Positions 1-8,266 of a DNA stretch of 64,000 bases are shown here, in pieces. The translations under genes were made by a program, and so were the position numbers. Position 1 is the first letter of the stretch; each line of letters opens with the position of its first letter. Under the pieces are notes generated by a model. The model was not told the DNA's origin. It did no database searches and saw nothing but the letters and a program-made list of their open reading frames with translations. This stretch comes from Planctomycetota bacterium (GTDB lineage: Bacteria > Planctomycetota > UBA1135 > UBA2386), in assembly GCA_028281765.1 (NCBI GenBank), contig JANQJF010000096.1:117109-181108 (forward strand), in the 5' to 3' direction.

Positions 1-482
1 ACGGCGAGGCCGACGACCGCGTGCGTCCCAACATGGTGCTCGCCGCCGCGCTCGGGCGTTCGCCGCTGACCGAGACAATGCGTCGCGGGGTCGTCGACTG
101 CGCGACGCGCGAGCTGCTGACGCCCCGTGGGCTGCGCACGCTCGCGCCCGGGCATCCGGAGTACGTGCCGCAGTACGGCGGCGACACGGTCACGCGCGAC
201 CACGCCTACCACCAGGGCACGGTGTGGCCGTGGCTGCTCGGCTTCTATACCGAGGCGGTGCTGCGGGCGTACGGTTCCGACGAAGTGCCGCGTCTGCGCA
301 GGCTGTGGGACGGGTTCGACGAAGAGCTGGACGCCGCTGGCCAGGGTCACGTGTCCGAAGTGTTCGACGGCGATGCACCGCACCGACCTGGCGGCACGAT
401 CGCGCAGGCGTGGAGCAGCGCGGAGCTACTGCGTGCGCTCGCGCTGCTCGACGAATTCGAGGAAGCCGGCGCGAAGTCGTGA
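1..482 (+). CDS. Glycogen debranching enzyme, C-terminal part (partial at window edge)
   Basis: The reading frame is open from the window edge and ends in TGA. The visible ~160 residues resemble the (alpha/alpha)6-barrel end of amylo-alpha-1,6-glucosidase family debranching enzymes: an RPNMVLA segment near the start, then YHQGTVWPWLLGFY, then an aromatic/Ser-rich tail (AQAWSSAELLRAL). In this family the RPNQ-like and HxGTVWPW segments line the active-site cleft that trims alpha-1,6 branches of glycogen. The protein would be cytoplasmic. Glycogen synthesis and breakdown genes lie 8 kb downstream on the same strand, which fits a glycogen-metabolism neighbourhood. The N-terminal domain and start lie outside the window. 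Its last codons overlap by 4 bp (GTGA) with a small downstream gene, suggesting translational coupling. The family call is fairly sure; substrate specificity cannot be read from this fragment. Confidence 0.8.
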   Translation, partial: GEADDRVRPNMVLAAALGRSPLTETMRRGVVDCATRELLTPRGLRTLAPGHPEYVPQYGGDTVTRDHAYHQGTVWPWLLGFYTEAVLRAYGSDEVPRLRRLWDGFDEELDAAGQGHVSEVFDGDAPHRPGGTIAQAWSSAELLRALALLDEFEEAGAKS

Positions 483-813
483 GCTCCGAACAGGAGCGCA
501 TCGAAGCTCTATGGCGGATCGAACTCTCGTCCTCCATCGACGTCGACGAGGTCGGCCATCTGCTGCGCGAGCTTGGGGACCTTGGTTCCGTCGCGGCGAT
601 TCCCGCGCTCTTGCCATGGGCTCTGGGGGAGTAATCCGACCGCGTCGTGGCTCGATCGAGTCGCGCTACGTGCGCGAAGCGGCTGTTCGTCGTCTCGAGG
701 AGAAAGACGCTCCGTACGGTCCGTGGTTCGTGATCGTCCGTGCCAACGACTGGGTCGAACCCGTGCGCGAGCTGGAGCTGCCGTTCGGCGGCGGGCGGCC
801 CTTCGTGCGCTGA
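479..813 (+). pseudogene. Small HEAT-repeat-like gene, interrupted by an apparent one-base frameshift
   Basis: A GTG start overlaps the stop of the debranching-enzyme gene by 4 bp. The first frame gives 51 residues with a helical-repeat look (ending in GSVAAIPALLPWALGE) and stops at 632-634. The next frame, entered near 616, continues with RYVREAAVRRLEE and then PWFVIVRANDWVEPVREL, ending at 813. Adding one G to the five-G run at 625-629 joins the two halves into a continuous ~111-residue protein in which two helix pairs resemble HEAT repeats. I therefore read it as one gene with a one-nucleotide deletion, either a real mutation or an assembly error. Two overlapping small genes are the alternative. 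No specific function can be assigned. Confidence 0.45.
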
Positions 814-905
814 GTCGTACCGGGCCGGTTTCTGCAGATGGCTGTGCGGTTCCGATCTGCCCTGCCTCCTGAACTTGGAACCCCGAACCAAGTCAGGAAC
901 CTCCG

Positions 906-3089
906 ATGCTCTCCATGTCCCGCGCCGCCGTCGGCGCGATCCTCGTAACCGGCGGGCTCTGCGCCGCGATCTCCGCGCAGGAACCCGGGATCAACGTGAG
1001 TTGCGGCGTCGGCGTGATGGCTGACGAGGACGGCTGCTCCGCGATCGGGCCCGACTACCGGGCTCGGTTCGACGCCGGCGGGGTGACGTTCGTGCCCGCC
1101 CTCGGCGCGCGCGCGCCGCGGCTGTTTCCCGCGCGTTTCACGCCGCAGACGTTCGGCCGGGCGGAAGGCGAAGCCGTGCCGTTCTCGCCAGCGTCTCCCC
1201 GCGCATCGGAGCGTCGGATCGAGTACGCGCACGGTGACGTCACGTCGCGCTACGACGTGCGCAAGGACGGCATCGAGCAGTCGTTCGTGTTCGCGTCGTT
1301 GCCGGCGGGCAGCGGGGATCTCGTCGTGCGTGTCGCCGTGGACACGAAGCTCCGAGTCGCGAGCCAGACGAGGGACGGGATCGCTTTTCGTCAGTCCGAC
1401 TTCGGCGGCATCGACGTCCGTGGCGTCGTCGGGATCGACGCCGGCGGGCGTCGCACGGGCGGCACGATCGCGTTCGGTGACGGCGTGATCGAACTGCGCC
1501 TCCCCGAGGCCTTCGTCGAGTCGGCGGAGCTCCCTCTGATCCTCGATCCGATCATCGGTCCGGTGATCGACGTGGCCGACTTCGGCTTCGACGAAGAGGA
1601 GCCCGACCTCGCGTACGACGTCACGAACGCCCGCTACCTCGTGGTATGGCAACGACGCTTCTCGGCCACCGACACGGACGTTCGAGGTCGCATGATCGCG
1701 ACCGATGGCACGCCGCTGACGAGCGTGCTCGCCGTGTACTCATCGATCGACCTCGTCACGAACATCAGCGTCGCGAACGTCAATCTCCGCGACACGTTCG
1801 TCGTCGTGTGGGAGGAGGGAGACGACATCCTGGCGCGCAGCGTGAACGCCGCGACCGCGGCGCTGTCCCCGGTCGTCGGAGTCGCGACGTCGCCGCAGAC
1901 CGAGACTTCGCCCGAGGTCGCGGGCGAGGCGACGCTCGCGGCGGCCGAAGCCCTCTGCGTGTGGGCGAACGTGTCGTTCGGTGACATCGAGGCGGCCCAA
2001 ATCAGCGTCCAAACGGATGGAACCTTGACGGTGTTCGCGACGCAGACGGTCTCGACCGGCAGCGCGCTGTCGTTCAAACAGGATCCGTCGATCTCGAAGC
2101 AGGGCGGGGGCGTCGGTCTATACCTGGTCGTGTGGCAAGCGATCGGACTGTTCCAGTCGTCTGGCGAAATCGAAGCGATCGCCGTCGATCGCAACCTGGT
2201 CCCCCAGGGCTTCGCGATCCCGGTGACGAACTCGGTAAACGGCTTCTACAAGCGGCCGGACGTCGACGGTGACGGATTCCGGTGGGTCGTCGCGTTCGAA
2301 CGGGAGGAGGGGCCGTCGCTCGCGAGCGACGTGCAGTGTCGCAGCGTGCGTTGGGACCCGATCCAGGCCCGCGCCGTGGCGGACGAGTTCCCGGTGCGGA
2401 CGATCGACGGGGCTCCCGGAGTCGACGAGGTCCGTCCGTGCGTCGGGTTCCTGCGTGGCTCGGTGATCGTCGGCTACGAAGATGCGGATGGGGTGAACGA
2501 TGTCGTCCGCGTCGCGTCGGTCGATCCGTTCGACTGCTCCGAATGTGAAACCTCCGTGGCCGTGAGCTCGCTCGTGGTAGCGCGCACTTCCCGCGTGGCG
2601 ACGCAAGCCAGCGGTGGCGGATCCGTCGAGGACGGCGCGATGTTCGTCTGGGAAGCTCGTCCCTTCTCCCTCGACGGCGACATCTTCGCGCGCCGCTTTG
2701 AGCCGGCAGACGGCACCGAAACTGATCTCGGCGGAGGATGCGGCCAGGGCGGACGAAGCCGCGCGTCGTGCGCGCGGCGCGGCAACGGTTCGTTCTCGAT
2801 GCGCGTTCGCGATGCCCGACCGAACTCGGGCACGTTCCTGGTGCTGAGCGCGAGTCGCATCCAGGCGACGTGCGGTGCGTGCACGTTCGTTCCCGATCCC
2901 TTCACGGGCAGCACGTTCCTCCGGACGACTGACTCCCGCGGACAGGCATCCGTAGACCTGTTCTTGCCGGACGACCCGGGGCTCGCCGGTCTGCGCGGTT
3001 ATCTGCAGTGGCTCGTCGGGAACCCGACACCCGGCTGCAGTCCGCTTGACGCCGACCTGTCCAACGCGATCGAGTTTCAGATCCAGTAA
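906..3089 (+). CDS. Secreted protein of unknown function, tandem paralogue A
   Basis: 727 residues. The N-terminus has a signal-peptide shape (MLSMSRAAVGAILV... AAISAQ) with a likely cut around residue 24. The first third carries the motif GPDYRARFDAGGVTFVPALG, shared almost exactly with the next gene. The middle holds repeated VVWE/VVWQ/CVWAN-type strands separated by ~60 residues (YLVVWQRRF, FVVVWEEGDD, LCVWANVSF, LVVWQAIG, WVVAFERE), which looks like a blade repeat of a beta-propeller. A Cys-containing C-terminal beta domain ends in IEFQIQ, a style of secreted tail seen in some planctomycete lineages. There is no recognisable catalytic motif. The 14-bp gap to the paralogue suggests co-transcription. 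Export is fairly sure and the propeller fold is inferred; function is unknown. Confidence 0.8.
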   Translation: MLSMSRAAVGAILVTGGLCAAISAQEPGINVSCGVGVMADEDGCSAIGPDYRARFDAGGVTFVPALGARAPRLFPARFTPQTFGRAEGEAVPFSPASPRASERRIEYAHGDVTSRYDVRKDGIEQSFVFASLPAGSGDLVVRVAVDTKLRVASQTRDGIAFRQSDFGGIDVRGVVGIDAGGRRTGGTIAFGDGVIELRLPEAFVESAELPLILDPIIGPVIDVADFGFDEEEPDLAYDVTNARYLVVWQRRFSATDTDVRGRMIATDGTPLTSVLAVYSSIDLVTNISVANVNLRDTFVVVWEEGDDILARSVNAATAALSPVVGVATSPQTETSPEVAGEATLAAAEALCVWANVSFGDIEAAQISVQTDGTLTVFATQTVSTGSALSFKQDPSISKQGGGVGLYLVVWQAIGLFQSSGEIEAIAVDRNLVPQGFAIPVTNSVNGFYKRPDVDGDGFRWVVAFEREEGPSLASDVQCRSVRWDPIQARAVADEFPVRTIDGAPGVDEVRPCVGFLRGSVIVGYEDADGVNDVVRVASVDPFDCSECETSVAVSSLVVARTSRVATQASGGGSVEDGAMFVWEARPFSLDGDIFARRFEPADGTETDLGGGCGQGGRSRASCARRGNGSFSMRVRDARPNSGTFLVLSASRIQATCGACTFVPDPFTGSTFLRTTDSRGQASVDLFLPDDPGLAGLRGYLQWLVGNPTPGCSPLDADLSNAIEFQIQ

Positions 3090-3103
3090 GCGGGGCCCGA
3101 CTC

Positions 3104-5332
3104 ATGAAGACTCTCTCCTACCTCGTGACCGCGCTCGCGGCCTGTCTCGCTGGCTCTGCCGATGCGCAGGATCGCGTCGGTCCCGAAGCTCGCAGATTCG
3201 GCCCGACTCACGAGCTTCTGCGGGACGGACACGGGCAGCTTCGGGCCGTCGGTCCGGACTACAAGGCGCGGTTCGACGCCGGCGCGATGACGTTTGTTCC
3301 GGCGCTCGGCGACGCGGTGCCGCACAACATGGACTGGCGCGTGTCGATGCGCGGCACGCGGCGCGGTGACGGCGACGAACTCGTCGCGATTCGGGATGCC
3401 ATGCCGCGACCTGCGGACTCCGTCGTGCGGTACGCGCGTGGACGCGGTATCGAAGAGCAGTTCCACGTCGGTCCGGACGGCATCGAGGTTCGCTACGTGT
3501 TCGCGCAGCCGATCATTGGGGAGGGCGATCTCGTCGTCCGAGCGGAAGTCGATACCGAGCTCGTCGCGCGTTCGTGTGAAACCGACGCCGGGCTCGCATT
3601 CCGCATCGGAAACGTGGGCGGTGTCAACGTCGGCGGTGTCGTCGGCATCGATGCGAACGGTCAGCGCATGCCGGGTTCGATGCGGTGGGACGGTCGAGAT
3701 CTGGAGTTCGTGCTGCCGGCCGAGTTCGTCGACGGCGCGGCGTATCCGCTCACGCTCGACCCGCTGGTGGGGGCGGCGATTGCCGCAGGATCTTCGCCGT
3801 TGTCGGCCAGCCAGCCGGACGTCGCGTTCGTCGACGACTGGTATGTCGTCGTGTGGGAGGAGGCGTTCTCGGAGACCGATCACGACGTTCGCGCGCAATT
3901 CGTCGACGACAGCGGGACGCTGCAGTTCGGGTTCTGGTCGGTTCATACGACCGCCGGGTTCTCGACCAAGCCGCGCGTGGCCGCGGTGCGGAACGGCACG
4001 CTGTTCTTGGTCACGTGGGCCACGGCTCCGACACCGCTCGGCCCGTTCGACGTCGAGTGCAAATGGCTCGAACTGAACGGCGTGCGGTCGAACCTCGTCG
4101 AGATCGCGGCGATGTCCGCGAACGAGATCGAGCCCGACGTCGGAGGGAGTGCGACTGCGAACGGCGATGCCGCGGTCGTCGTGTGGAACGAGGTCGGCGC
4201 GGGCATTCGCGCGGCGCAAGTCACCGTCGTCGCGCCTGCGGATCCGGTCGTCGGAAACACCGCGATCCTCAGCACGAACCCGGACGACGGGCGCCCGGAG
4301 ATCTCCCACAGCGGGGGTAGCACCGGTCGGTATGCCGTTGCGTTCGAGCGCGGGGGATTCCCGACCGGAGTCTGGGCGCGCGGGATCTCCGGTGCGGCAG
4401 TGCCGCTCGGCACGGAGATCCAGCTCGCAGGATCCATCCTCGGTGCGGCGCGCCCCTCGATCGACGGCGACGGCACGAGCTTCGTCTGCGTCTACGAACA
4501 GCGCGAGTCGATCGCCACGACGAAGCGAGACATCCTGTGTCAGCGAATCGGGTTCCTCGGCAACCAGCTGAACGCCTTCGCCGCCAGCGGCACGATCGAG
4601 GCCGACGGGAACGACGACGAGTGGGAGCCGGCGATCGCGTGGACGGGACCGAAGTACGTCGTCGCGTGGAGCAACGAAGCCACGGGCTTCCTCGAGTCCG
4701 CGGTGCGGTCGCGAGGCGTGTTGCTCGACGGGTGCACCGACTGCGGTGATCCGGAGTTCGTGGTAGACCCGGAAGCCGGGGTGCGTAGTCACACGCCCCG
4801 CATCGGTTCGAAGCTCGGCGGGAACGTCGACTCGGAGGACGACGACGCGCTGATTGCGTACGCGTCGGTCCAGACCGGCCCGCCGTTCGATTCCGATGTC
4901 CTTGCGCGGCGGTGGCGCGCGTTCAGCGGCGGCAGCTTCGGCAACGTGAGCGGGCCGTGTGGTCCTGTTTCGACGATCGCTCTGCCGAACGGGCCCGCTG
5001 CGCTCGGCAACGAGAACTTCACGCTGTCCGTCGACGGAATTCCGCCGACGCTCACCGCCGCGGTCGTGCACCTCGCGCAGGGGCCGGCGCCGATCGTGCA
5101 GTGCATCGGCGTGTGCCCGATCAGCGATCCCGGGTTCTTGCTGGCATCGGTACCGCCCACGACGTTCGGCGCCGGCTCGGCGACCTTGGACCTGCCGCTC
5201 GCGTGCGACTCGCAGCTCGAGGGCCTCGCGATCGATTGCCAGTTCCTGTTCCTCGGTGCGCAGGTGTCCCCGTGCTTCCTGGTGCCGAGTTTGGTCGGCT
5301 CGCCGATCCTGCGCCTCGTGCTCGACTACTGA
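3104..5332 (+). CDS. Secreted protein of unknown function, tandem paralogue B
   Basis: 742 residues with signal peptide MKTLSYLVTALAACLAGSADAQ. It shares GPDYKARFDAGAMTFVPALG, the downstream GVVGIDANG segment and the AEFVDGAAYPLTLDPL segment with its upstream neighbour, so the two are products of a tandem duplication. The same VVWEEAF, LVTWATA, VVVWNEVGA, AVAFERG and VVAWSNEA strands recur, again consistent with a beta-propeller of unknown ligand. A Cys-rich block (LDGCTDCGDPEF) and a C-terminal beta domain with paired cysteines follow, ending in ILRLVLDY. The start is supported by the signal peptide immediately after ATG. No enzymatic motif is seen. It is probably cell-surface or periplasmic, and divergence from paralogue A suggests separate ligands. 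Confidence 0.8.
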   Translation: MKTLSYLVTALAACLAGSADAQDRVGPEARRFGPTHELLRDGHGQLRAVGPDYKARFDAGAMTFVPALGDAVPHNMDWRVSMRGTRRGDGDELVAIRDAMPRPADSVVRYARGRGIEEQFHVGPDGIEVRYVFAQPIIGEGDLVVRAEVDTELVARSCETDAGLAFRIGNVGGVNVGGVVGIDANGQRMPGSMRWDGRDLEFVLPAEFVDGAAYPLTLDPLVGAAIAAGSSPLSASQPDVAFVDDWYVVVWEEAFSETDHDVRAQFVDDSGTLQFGFWSVHTTAGFSTKPRVAAVRNGTLFLVTWATAPTPLGPFDVECKWLELNGVRSNLVEIAAMSANEIEPDVGGSATANGDAAVVVWNEVGAGIRAAQVTVVAPADPVVGNTAILSTNPDDGRPEISHSGGSTGRYAVAFERGGFPTGVWARGISGAAVPLGTEIQLAGSILGAARPSIDGDGTSFVCVYEQRESIATTKRDILCQRIGFLGNQLNAFAASGTIEADGNDDEWEPAIAWTGPKYVVAWSNEATGFLESAVRSRGVLLDGCTDCGDPEFVVDPEAGVRSHTPRIGSKLGGNVDSEDDDALIAYASVQTGPPFDSDVLARRWRAFSGGSFGNVSGPCGPVSTIALPNGPAALGNENFTLSVDGIPPTLTAAVVHLAQGPAPIVQCIGVCPISDPGFLLASVPPTTFGAGSATLDLPLACDSQLEGLAIDCQFLFLGAQVSPCFLVPSLVGSPILRLVLDY

Positions 5333-5408
5333 CGAGAATCGGCTTCGTCGCACTTCGGTCAGGGCCGATTCCGCGCGCATTCCGGCGCGGATCGGCTTTG
5401 ATGACCGC

Positions 5409-6293
5409 ATGACGAGCCACGCCGAGGCGTTCGAAGAGCGCGCGCGTGAGTTCTGGACCGAGTCCGAGCTCCATCGCGTGACCGAGGGCAAGGATCTGAT
5501 GATCCTGCCGACGAACGCGCCGTGGCTCCTGCGCACCCTCGGTCTGCTGCATCGCGATGCGTCGATGCCGCCGCCGCAGGTGCGGAAGTTCCTGCAGCTG
5601 AACCACATGCTGCGCCTGCTGCGGCCGCCGCTGCTCGAGCTCATGGAGCGCGGGAAGCCGCTGCGCATCGTCGACGCCGGCTGCGGTTTGTCGTACCTGA
5701 CGCTGTCGCTCGCGTGGTGCCTGCGGCACGTGCTCTCGTTCGAGGCGACGATCGTCGGCGTCGATCGGAACGCCGAGCTGATCGAGTCGTGTCGCGTGGC
5801 GGCCGAACGCGTTGGTCTTGCGGACTCGATGTCCTTCGAGGCAGTGGCGATCGACGCGTTCGAGTCGGCAGCCCGTCCGGACGTGGTGCTGTCCCTACAC
5901 GCGTGCGACGTGGCGACCGACCATGCTATCGCGCTCGGATGGCGTGCCGACGCCGAGCTGATCGCGGTCGCGCCGTGCTGCCAGGCCGAGTTGGCGCGCG
6001 CGTGGGCGGCGCTCGCGGAGTCGGACGAGGGGCCGCTCCGGCCTGTCTGGGAGACGCCGCACCTGCGACGCGAGGCGGCCGCGACTGTCACCGACACGAT
6101 GCGCACGCTGCTGCTCCGGGCCGCCGGCTACGAGACGCGGGTCGTCGAGTTCGTGCCGTCGCAGCACACGCCGAAGAACACGCTGATCCGGGCGATGCGG
6201 CGGGGGAGTCGCGACGAGGACGCGCTGGCTCGGTATCGCGCGCTGCGCGACGCGACGGGGGGCGCGGGGATCGGGCTGGAGCGCGCGCTCTAG
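5409..6293 (+). CDS. SAM-dependent methyltransferase (METTL25/RRNAD1-like)
   Basis: 294 residues. The Rossmann glycine motif DAGCGLSYLTLSLAW is motif I of class I methyltransferases, followed by GVDRNAELIESC, whose acidic residue would hold the SAM ribose. Later SLHACDVATDHAI and the APCCQAEL segment are typical of the METTL25/RRNAD1-like branch, where a PCC motif replaces the usual catalytic motif. The substrate is unknown. The frame is open further upstream, but that part lies inside the preceding gene; I chose the ATG after the 75-bp gap. It is convergent with a small minus-strand gene whose stop lies 3 bp away. The methyltransferase fold is secure; the subfamily is moderately sure. Confidence 0.75.
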   Translation: MTSHAEAFEERAREFWTESELHRVTEGKDLMILPTNAPWLLRTLGLLHRDASMPPPQVRKFLQLNHMLRLLRPPLLELMERGKPLRIVDAGCGLSYLTLSLAWCLRHVLSFEATIVGVDRNAELIESCRVAAERVGLADSMSFEAVAIDAFESAARPDVVLSLHACDVATDHAIALGWRADAELIAVAPCCQAELARAWAALAESDEGPLRPVWETPHLRREAAATVTDTMRTLLLRAAGYETRVVEFVPSQHTPKNTLIRAMRRGSRDEDALARYRALRDATGGAGIGLERAL

Positions 6294-6296
6294 TAA

Positions 6297-6515
6297 CTAG
6301 CCGTCCTTCGCGAACTCGAGCCCGGTGACGAGCATCGTGTCGAGTTGCACGACGTGTTCTTCCGGAGTTTCGAGGATGACGGTGCGGCCATTGCGCGTCA
6401 CGAACAGGAACTCGGGGTGGTCGACCAGGAAGCTGCGACCGTCGGAGATGGAGATCCGGAACGGCCGGAACGGCGGGGCTCTTCGAGCTTCATTGACTTT
6501 GTCTGCTTGCGTCAT
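6297..6515 (-). CDS. Small conserved protein of unknown function, 72 aa
   Basis: The protein begins MTQADKVNEARRAPPFRPFRI and continues SDGRSFLVDHPEFLFV and then a strand-rich stretch (GRTVILETPEEHVVQLDTML). This short PFRPFRI-x-SDGR-x(5)HPE layout is familiar to me as a widespread family of tiny uncharacterised proteins in planctomycetes and other bacteria. It would form a compact beta fold and carries no signal peptide. It is divergent from the M16 protease gene and convergent with the methyltransferase. Function is unknown. Confidence 0.7.
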   Translation of the reverse strand: MTQADKVNEARRAPPFRPFRISISDGRSFLVDHPEFLFVTRNGRTVILETPEEHVVQLDTMLVTGLEFAKDG

Positions 6516-6639
6516 TGTTCAGGCAACGCGGGCAACGAGTTTCGGCAGCTTTCCCCATCGTATCGGAATTGCATCGTCGCGGGGACGGCACCGATTCGCC
6601 GTGTGGGCGTCGGCATCGCTCCCGGGGTATCCTGGTTTC

Positions 6640-8148
6640 GTGCTATTCCGGTCGTCGATCGCCGTGCTCCTGACGTGTGCCTGTGCCCTCGCGCAGGCAC
6701 ATCGCTCGGACCTCGTCCGCGAACACGTCACCGACGCCGGCGCGCGCATCTGGTCGTTCCCCGATGACGGCGGCGATCGCTTCGTGCTCATGGTGCTCGT
6801 AGGCGCCGGTTCTCGGCACGAAGATCCGGACAAGACCGGAGTCGCTCACCTTCTGGAGCACGTGCTCCTCGCGTCGACGCAGAAGCGTCGCAAGGCGCAG
6901 GCCAACCGCCAGCTCGACGTGCGCGGCGGCGTGCCCAACGGCTACACGAAGCAGGACGTCACCACCTACTACCTCAGCTGTCCGAGCGAGTCGTGGGAGT
7001 ACGCCGTCGAATGGCTCGCCGAGCATCTCGTGAGCCCGGCCTTCGATCCGATCGACGTGAAGGTCGAACGGGGGATCGTGTTCCAGGAACTCGACGCGCG
7101 GCAGTCGCATCTCGGCTCGCTCACTCTCGAGAAGAAGCTCTACCCGCGACACCCGCTCAGCCGTGACATCGGCGGCGACAAGAGCGGGATCGAGGATCTG
7201 ACCGAGGCGGACCTGCGCGCCTTCTACGACGCGCACTACCGCGCTCCGAACGTGGCGATCGGGTTCGCGGGCCGGGTGCCACACGACGAGTGCGTCGACG
7301 CGATTCGCGACGCGTTTGCGGGCTTGCGAGCCGGTGGGGACGTCGCGGAGATCGGCACCGTGCGCCCGTGGACTGGGATCCACGTGCTGCCGCGCGGCTC
7401 GGCCGAGAAGTCCGGTTGGATGCACGCAGGGTATCACCTCCCCCCTGGCGGGGCCGCGGACAAGGCCGTGCAGCTCGTCCTCCGGCACTACCTCGCCGAG
7501 CGGATGTTCGACGAGGTGCGCGAGCGGCGGCAGCTCTCGTACGCGCCCTCGGTCGGGATCAAACACTACGCCGACACGACGCGGCTCCACCTCGATGTCC
7601 AGGTCTCCGAGCGCTCGTCCCTGCAGACGGTCATGGAGATCTTCGAGCAGGTCGTCGCGAATTCTCCGCGACCCGACCTGGAGTCGCTCGATTCCGCCGT
7701 GCGCACGGCGCGGGGTGTTCTCGAGGTCAACAGCGTCGGGCAGCTGGGTCCCGCGATGGAGCTGGCGTGGCTCGTGCGTCGCGCCGGGGAGTCCCCGTCC
7801 GATCTGCAGAATGCCGTCGCCTTGGTCTCCGCGCGAGATCTCGGCCGCTACGCCCGGAACCACCTGACCCGGGCCAACCAGTTCGCGATCGCCACCGGGC
7901 GCGTGCGCCCGGGGATCGCGTCGCCGTGGGCGCTCCTGATCACGCTGCTCGTGATCTTCATCGGCGTCGATCTCGCCCGCGGCCGCGTCTGGATGAAGGC
8001 GATCGCGGCCCGCTTTGCCCGGCAGAAGGCGAAGCGGGCGCGCAAGCGCGCGGGGGCACCGATCATCAAGCCCGTTGCGTTCGAGGACGTCAGCGACGAT
8101 ATCGAGAAGTTCTTCGAAGAAGAGGACCGCCGCAGCGGCGCGCCTTAG
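6640..8148 (+). CDS. M16 family zinc metallopeptidase, secreted and membrane-tethered
   Basis: 502 residues from a GTG start chosen because it directly precedes a signal peptide (LFRSSIAVLLTCACALAQA). The inverted zinc motif is intact: HLLEH at residues 70-74 and the third ligand Glu150 in ERGIVFQE, with the usual 76-residue spacing; Glu73 would be the general base. A second M16 domain follows, with RERRQLSYAPSVG resembling the Arg/Tyr substrate-binding loop of the family. Near the C-terminus a hydrophobic segment (PWALLITLLVIFIGVDLARG) likely anchors it, followed by a Lys/Arg-rich tail. It probably degrades peptides outside the cytoplasm. Two M16-like proteins without the zinc motif are encoded at 54.6-58.2 kb. 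Confidence 0.88.
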   Translation: MLFRSSIAVLLTCACALAQAHRSDLVREHVTDAGARIWSFPDDGGDRFVLMVLVGAGSRHEDPDKTGVAHLLEHVLLASTQKRRKAQANRQLDVRGGVPNGYTKQDVTTYYLSCPSESWEYAVEWLAEHLVSPAFDPIDVKVERGIVFQELDARQSHLGSLTLEKKLYPRHPLSRDIGGDKSGIEDLTEADLRAFYDAHYRAPNVAIGFAGRVPHDECVDAIRDAFAGLRAGGDVAEIGTVRPWTGIHVLPRGSAEKSGWMHAGYHLPPGGAADKAVQLVLRHYLAERMFDEVRERRQLSYAPSVGIKHYADTTRLHLDVQVSERSSLQTVMEIFEQVVANSPRPDLESLDSAVRTARGVLEVNSVGQLGPAMELAWLVRRAGESPSDLQNAVALVSARDLGRYARNHLTRANQFAIATGRVRPGIASPWALLITLLVIFIGVDLARGRVWMKAIAARFARQKAKRARKRAGAPIIKPVAFEDVSDDIEKFFEEEDRRSGAP

Positions 8149-8266
8149 TCCTCAAGATCTCGGAATTGCCATTCGGCGCGGGATCGGCGTAATCTCCCGT
8201 CCGGGCCTCCCACTGCAGCGCCCGAACCGCCGAAAACCCACGGAGCGCGCCCCCGCCCTCCCCGCC

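Noticed and set aside
3077..6106. Long minus-strand open frame across the secreted paralogue and methyltransferase genes
   Set aside because: It is antisense to supported plus-strand genes, has Arg/His/Asp-rich composition typical of a GC-rich shadow frame, and no motif.
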